Positions 62,151-64,000 of a stretch of DNA of 64,000 bases are shown in pieces. The stretch comes from Rudaea sp. 3F27F6 (lineage in GTDB: Bacteria; Pseudomonadota; Gammaproteobacteria; Xanthomonadales; Rhodanobacteraceae): assembly GCF_005503555.1 (NCBI RefSeq), contig NZ_SCNG01000001.1, positions 558,001-622,000 of the forward strand, given 5' to 3'. A model generated the notes under the pieces. The model was not told where the DNA came from, searched no databases, and saw only the letters and a list, made by a program, of their open reading frames with translations. How positions within the stretch are numbered: position 1 is the stretch's first letter; the number at the start of each line of letters is the position of its first letter. The position numbers were made by a program, and so were the translations under genes.

Positions 62151-62501
62151 ATGCAATACCTTTTGCTGATCTACGAAAACGAAGCCCGCTACGACAAGAT
62201 GAGCGAAGCCGACCTCGGCAAGGTGCTAGGCGACTACCGCGCCTTCACCGAATCAATCATCCAGGGCGGCCAGTTCAAGGCCGGCGACGCACTGCAACCG
62301 ACGACCACGGCGACGACCGTGCGCGTGCGCGACGGCAAGATCGCGGTCACCGACGGTCCGTTCGCGGAAACGCGCGAGCAGCTCGGCGGCTATTACCTCG
62401 TCGAAGCAAAGGACCTCGACGAAGCCGTTGCGCTCGCCGCGCGCATTCCGAGCTCGTCGGTCGGCAGCATCGAAGTGCGGCCGATCCAGAAATTCGAATA
62501 G
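62151..62501 (+). CDS. YCII/DGPF domain protein partner of ECF42 sigma factor
   Basis: A 116-residue ferredoxin-like-fold protein of the YCII family. It has [20 protein letters not shown] at the start, the hallmark ITVTDGPF-type run [20 protein letters not shown] near residue 63-82, and a C-terminal [20 protein letters not shown] precedes ATG 62151. It is followed 5 bp later by an ECF42-like sigma factor, the standard genomic pairing for this group. The DGPF protein's biochemical role is not established. Confidence 0.9.
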   Translation: MQYLLLIYENEARYDKMSEADLGKVLGDYRAFTESIIQGGQFKAGDALQPTTTATTVRVRDGKIAVTDGPFAETREQLGGYYLVEAKDLDEAVALAARIPSSSVGSIEVRPIQKFE

Positions 62502-62506
62502 GCCGC

Positions 62507-63739
62507 GTGAGCGGACAAATCGAAGCGGTGCTGCAACGGGAAGCGGGTCGCGTGCTTGCCACGCTGATCCGTCTTCTCGGCGACTTCGATCTGGCCGAAG
62601 AGGCGCGCCAGGACGCGTTCGCCGCCGCGATCGAGCAGTGGCCGGCCGGTGGCGTGCCGGCCAATCCGTCGGCATGGCTGGTCCAGGTCGGACGCAACAA
62701 GACGATCGACGCGCTGCGCCGGCGCGCGCATTTCGACACGCGCATCGCGCCGGAATTCTCCGCGGCGACGGCCGCCAACGACGACGAGCGCCTCGACGCC
62801 GCGCACTTCGACGACGACCGCCTGCGCCTGATCTTCACCTGCTGCCATCCGGCGTTGAACATCGAAGCGCAGGTCGCGCTGACTCTGCGCACGGTCTGCG
62901 ATCTCGATACGCAGGCGATCGCGCGCGCCTTCCTCGTCGGTGAAGAGACGATGGCGCAGCGCCTCGTGCGCGCGAAGAAGAAAATCCGCGATGCCGGGAT
63001 CCCCTACGAGACGCCCGCACCGGCCCAACTCGAAGAACGCCTCGCCGGCGTGCTCGCTACGATCTATCTGATCTTCACCGAAGGCTATGCGGCGACCGCG
63101 GGCGATGCGCTGATCCGCCGCGACCTGTGCCGCGAGGCGATCCGCCTCGGCCGCCTGCTCGACGAGTTGTTGCCGCAGCGTTCCGAAGTGCTCGGCCTCA
63201 ACGCGCTGATGCTGCTGCACGATGCGCGCGGCCGCGCACGCACCGATGCGGCCGGCGACATCGTGCTGCTCGAAGAGCAGGATCGCACGCTCTGGAACGG
63301 CGTGCAGATCGATGCCGGCGCCGCCCTGCTCGACCGCGCGCTGCGCACGAAAGACCGCATCGGGCCCTACACCGTACAGGGCGCGATCGCCGCGCTGCAT
63401 GCACGCGCACCGCATCACGGCGACACCGACTGGGCGCAGATCGCCGGTCTCTACGAAGTGCTCGCGCGCCTGCAGCCGACGCCGATGGTCGAACTCAACC
63501 GCATCGCCGCGATCTCGATGGTCGATGGACCGGCGCGCGCGCTCGATCTGCTCGACGCGCTGATCGCGCGCAGCGGCGCCGAGCACAGCCACCTGTTCGC
63601 TTCGACGCGCGCGAATTTCCTGCAGCGGCTGGGCCGCAGTGACGAAGCGCTGCAGCAGTATCGCGATGCACTCGCTGCGGCGAAGCTCGAACCGGAACGG
63701 CGCTGGCTGGCGAAGCAAATCGTCGCGCTCGGCGGCTGA
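62507..63739 (+). CDS. ECF42-group sigma-70 factor with C-terminal TPR-like extension
   Basis: A 410-residue sigma factor. Regions 2 and 4 occupy about residues 1-175 ([20 protein letters not shown] near 27, and [20 protein letters not shown] near 130). The ECF42-specific extension follows: [16 protein letters not shown] near 185, then helical TPR-like repeats with [19 protein letters not shown] near 325. In this group the extension is required for activity in place of a classical anti-sigma factor. The start is GTG 62507, 5 bp after the DGPF gene stop. Confidence 0.92.
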   Translation: MSGQIEAVLQREAGRVLATLIRLLGDFDLAEEARQDAFAAAIEQWPAGGVPANPSAWLVQVGRNKTIDALRRRAHFDTRIAPEFSAATAANDDERLDAAHFDDDRLRLIFTCCHPALNIEAQVALTLRTVCDLDTQAIARAFLVGEETMAQRLVRAKKKIRDAGIPYETPAPAQLEERLAGVLATIYLIFTEGYAATAGDALIRRDLCREAIRLGRLLDELLPQRSEVLGLNALMLLHDARGRARTDAAGDIVLLEEQDRTLWNGVQIDAGAALLDRALRTKDRIGPYTVQGAIAALHARAPHHGDTDWAQIAGLYEVLARLQPTPMVELNRIAAISMVDGPARALDLLDALIARSGAEHSHLFASTRANFLQRLGRSDEALQQYRDALAAAKLEPERRWLAKQIVALGG

Positions 63740-63751
63740 GCGCCGCGACGA

Positions 63752-64000
63752 TCAATCCGACAGGCCGAGGGCCTTCGCCGTCTCGGCGGCGAGCGCATAG
63801 CTGTCGCCCTGCGGCCGCGTCGTGTAGCGCTGCTGGCCGCGATTCCACTCCTCGCCGAGCGCGAACCAGTCGATCGGCTTCGCCGTGATGCCGCTGCGCA
63901 GTTCTTCGTCGAGCGCGGCAAAGTATACTTTCCAGCGCTTCATGTAATAGTCGCGCGTCAGACCGGCCCAGTCTTTGTTGCCGTAGTCGTGCAGGTCGGC
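63752..64000 (-). CDS. Probable alpha-N-acetylglucosaminidase, C-terminal end (runs off window)
   Basis: The last 82 residues of a minus-strand gene whose start is beyond the window. The visible text ADLHDYGNKDWAGLTRDYYM then KRWKVYFAALDEEL is strongly like the C-terminal domain of NAGLU-type glycosidases, which end with a Y...WAGL..DYY..RW..F pattern. Such exported enzymes remove terminal GlcNAc from glycans. The partial sequence limits certainty. It is convergent with the ECF42 gene, 12 bp apart. Confidence 0.6.
   Translation of the reverse strand, partial: ADLHDYGNKDWAGLTRDYYMKRWKVYFAALDEELRSGITAKPIDWFALGEEWNRGQQRYTTRPQGDSYALAAETAKALGLSD

Overview
This is a high-GC chromosomal window whose gene order (rpsB-tsf-pyrH-frr-uppS-cdsA-dxr-rseP-bamA-skp-lpxD-fabZ-lpxA-lpxB-rnhB) and protein style point to a gammaproteobacterium of the Xanthomonadales/Lysobacterales, perhaps Rhodanobacteraceae-like. 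The family placement is inference; no marker was searched. No rRNA, tRNA, CRISPR array or prophage was seen.

Layout. 1-4.7 kb: N-terminal part of glnD and map on the minus strand, then rpsB (strong promoter, long leader) and tsf, closed by a clear terminator. 4.7-7.7 kb: two genes that break the usual tsf-pyrH link, an ECF sigma factor fused to a membrane domain and an acyltransferase-3 protein. 7.7-21.5 kb: pyrH, frr, uppS, cdsA, dxr, rseP, bamA, skp, lpxD, fabZ, lpxA, lpxB, i.e. ribosome recycling, undecaprenyl and phospholipid precursors, isoprenoid entry, envelope-stress protease, outer-membrane assembly and lipid A. 21.7-29.5 kb: two paralogous LtaS-type sulfatase-fold enzymes on either side of rnhB, then mfd. 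29.6-36.4 kb: small unknowns, a GNAT, a GFA-fold protein, an AcoR-like regulator that has lost its GAFTGA loop, and, convergent with it, the glutathione-dependent formaldehyde operon fghA-frmA-gfa. 36.4-37.56 kb: a gene-free island packed with dispersed repeats.

37.5-49 kb (minus strand): a dTDP-L-rhamnose operon rfbB-rfbA-rfbC-[two S9 peptidases]-rfbD followed by manC and a DPP5-like peptidase. The second S9 gene overlaps the rfbD start by 4 bp, so the peptidases are embedded in the sugar operon. 49-57.6 kb: CNNM/CBS transporter-like protein, trmJ, suhB, and a MacB-like ABC export operon (adaptor, ATPase, two permeases). Inside that operon, between ATPase and permease, sits a 400-bp unit consisting of a GIY-YIG nuclease gene bounded by 33-bp inverted repeats that match 32 of 33 bases. 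57.7-64 kb: DUF3052 protein, mscL, M28 peptidase, a periplasmic glutaredoxin, a half-size EamA protein, an LprI-like protein, a DGPF/YCII + ECF42 sigma pair, and the 3' end of a probable alpha-N-acetylglucosaminidase gene.

The most distinctive layer is the dispersed repeats. Family A is tandem GGGATTC heptads. Family B is about 250 bp with two stem-loops whose stems co-vary between four copies. Family C is the palindromic CGTCATTCCCGC...GCGGGAATCCAG unit, which also bounds the GIY-YIG gene. Family D is a paired CACGGATTACACGGAT element. Family E is CTTCTCCCG-CGGGAGAAGG. Family F is a paired module at 9.4 and 37.4 kb. Some copies have entered coding sequence: they supply the start region of lpxB, the last codons of trmJ, and a 31-codon in-frame insert in mfd.
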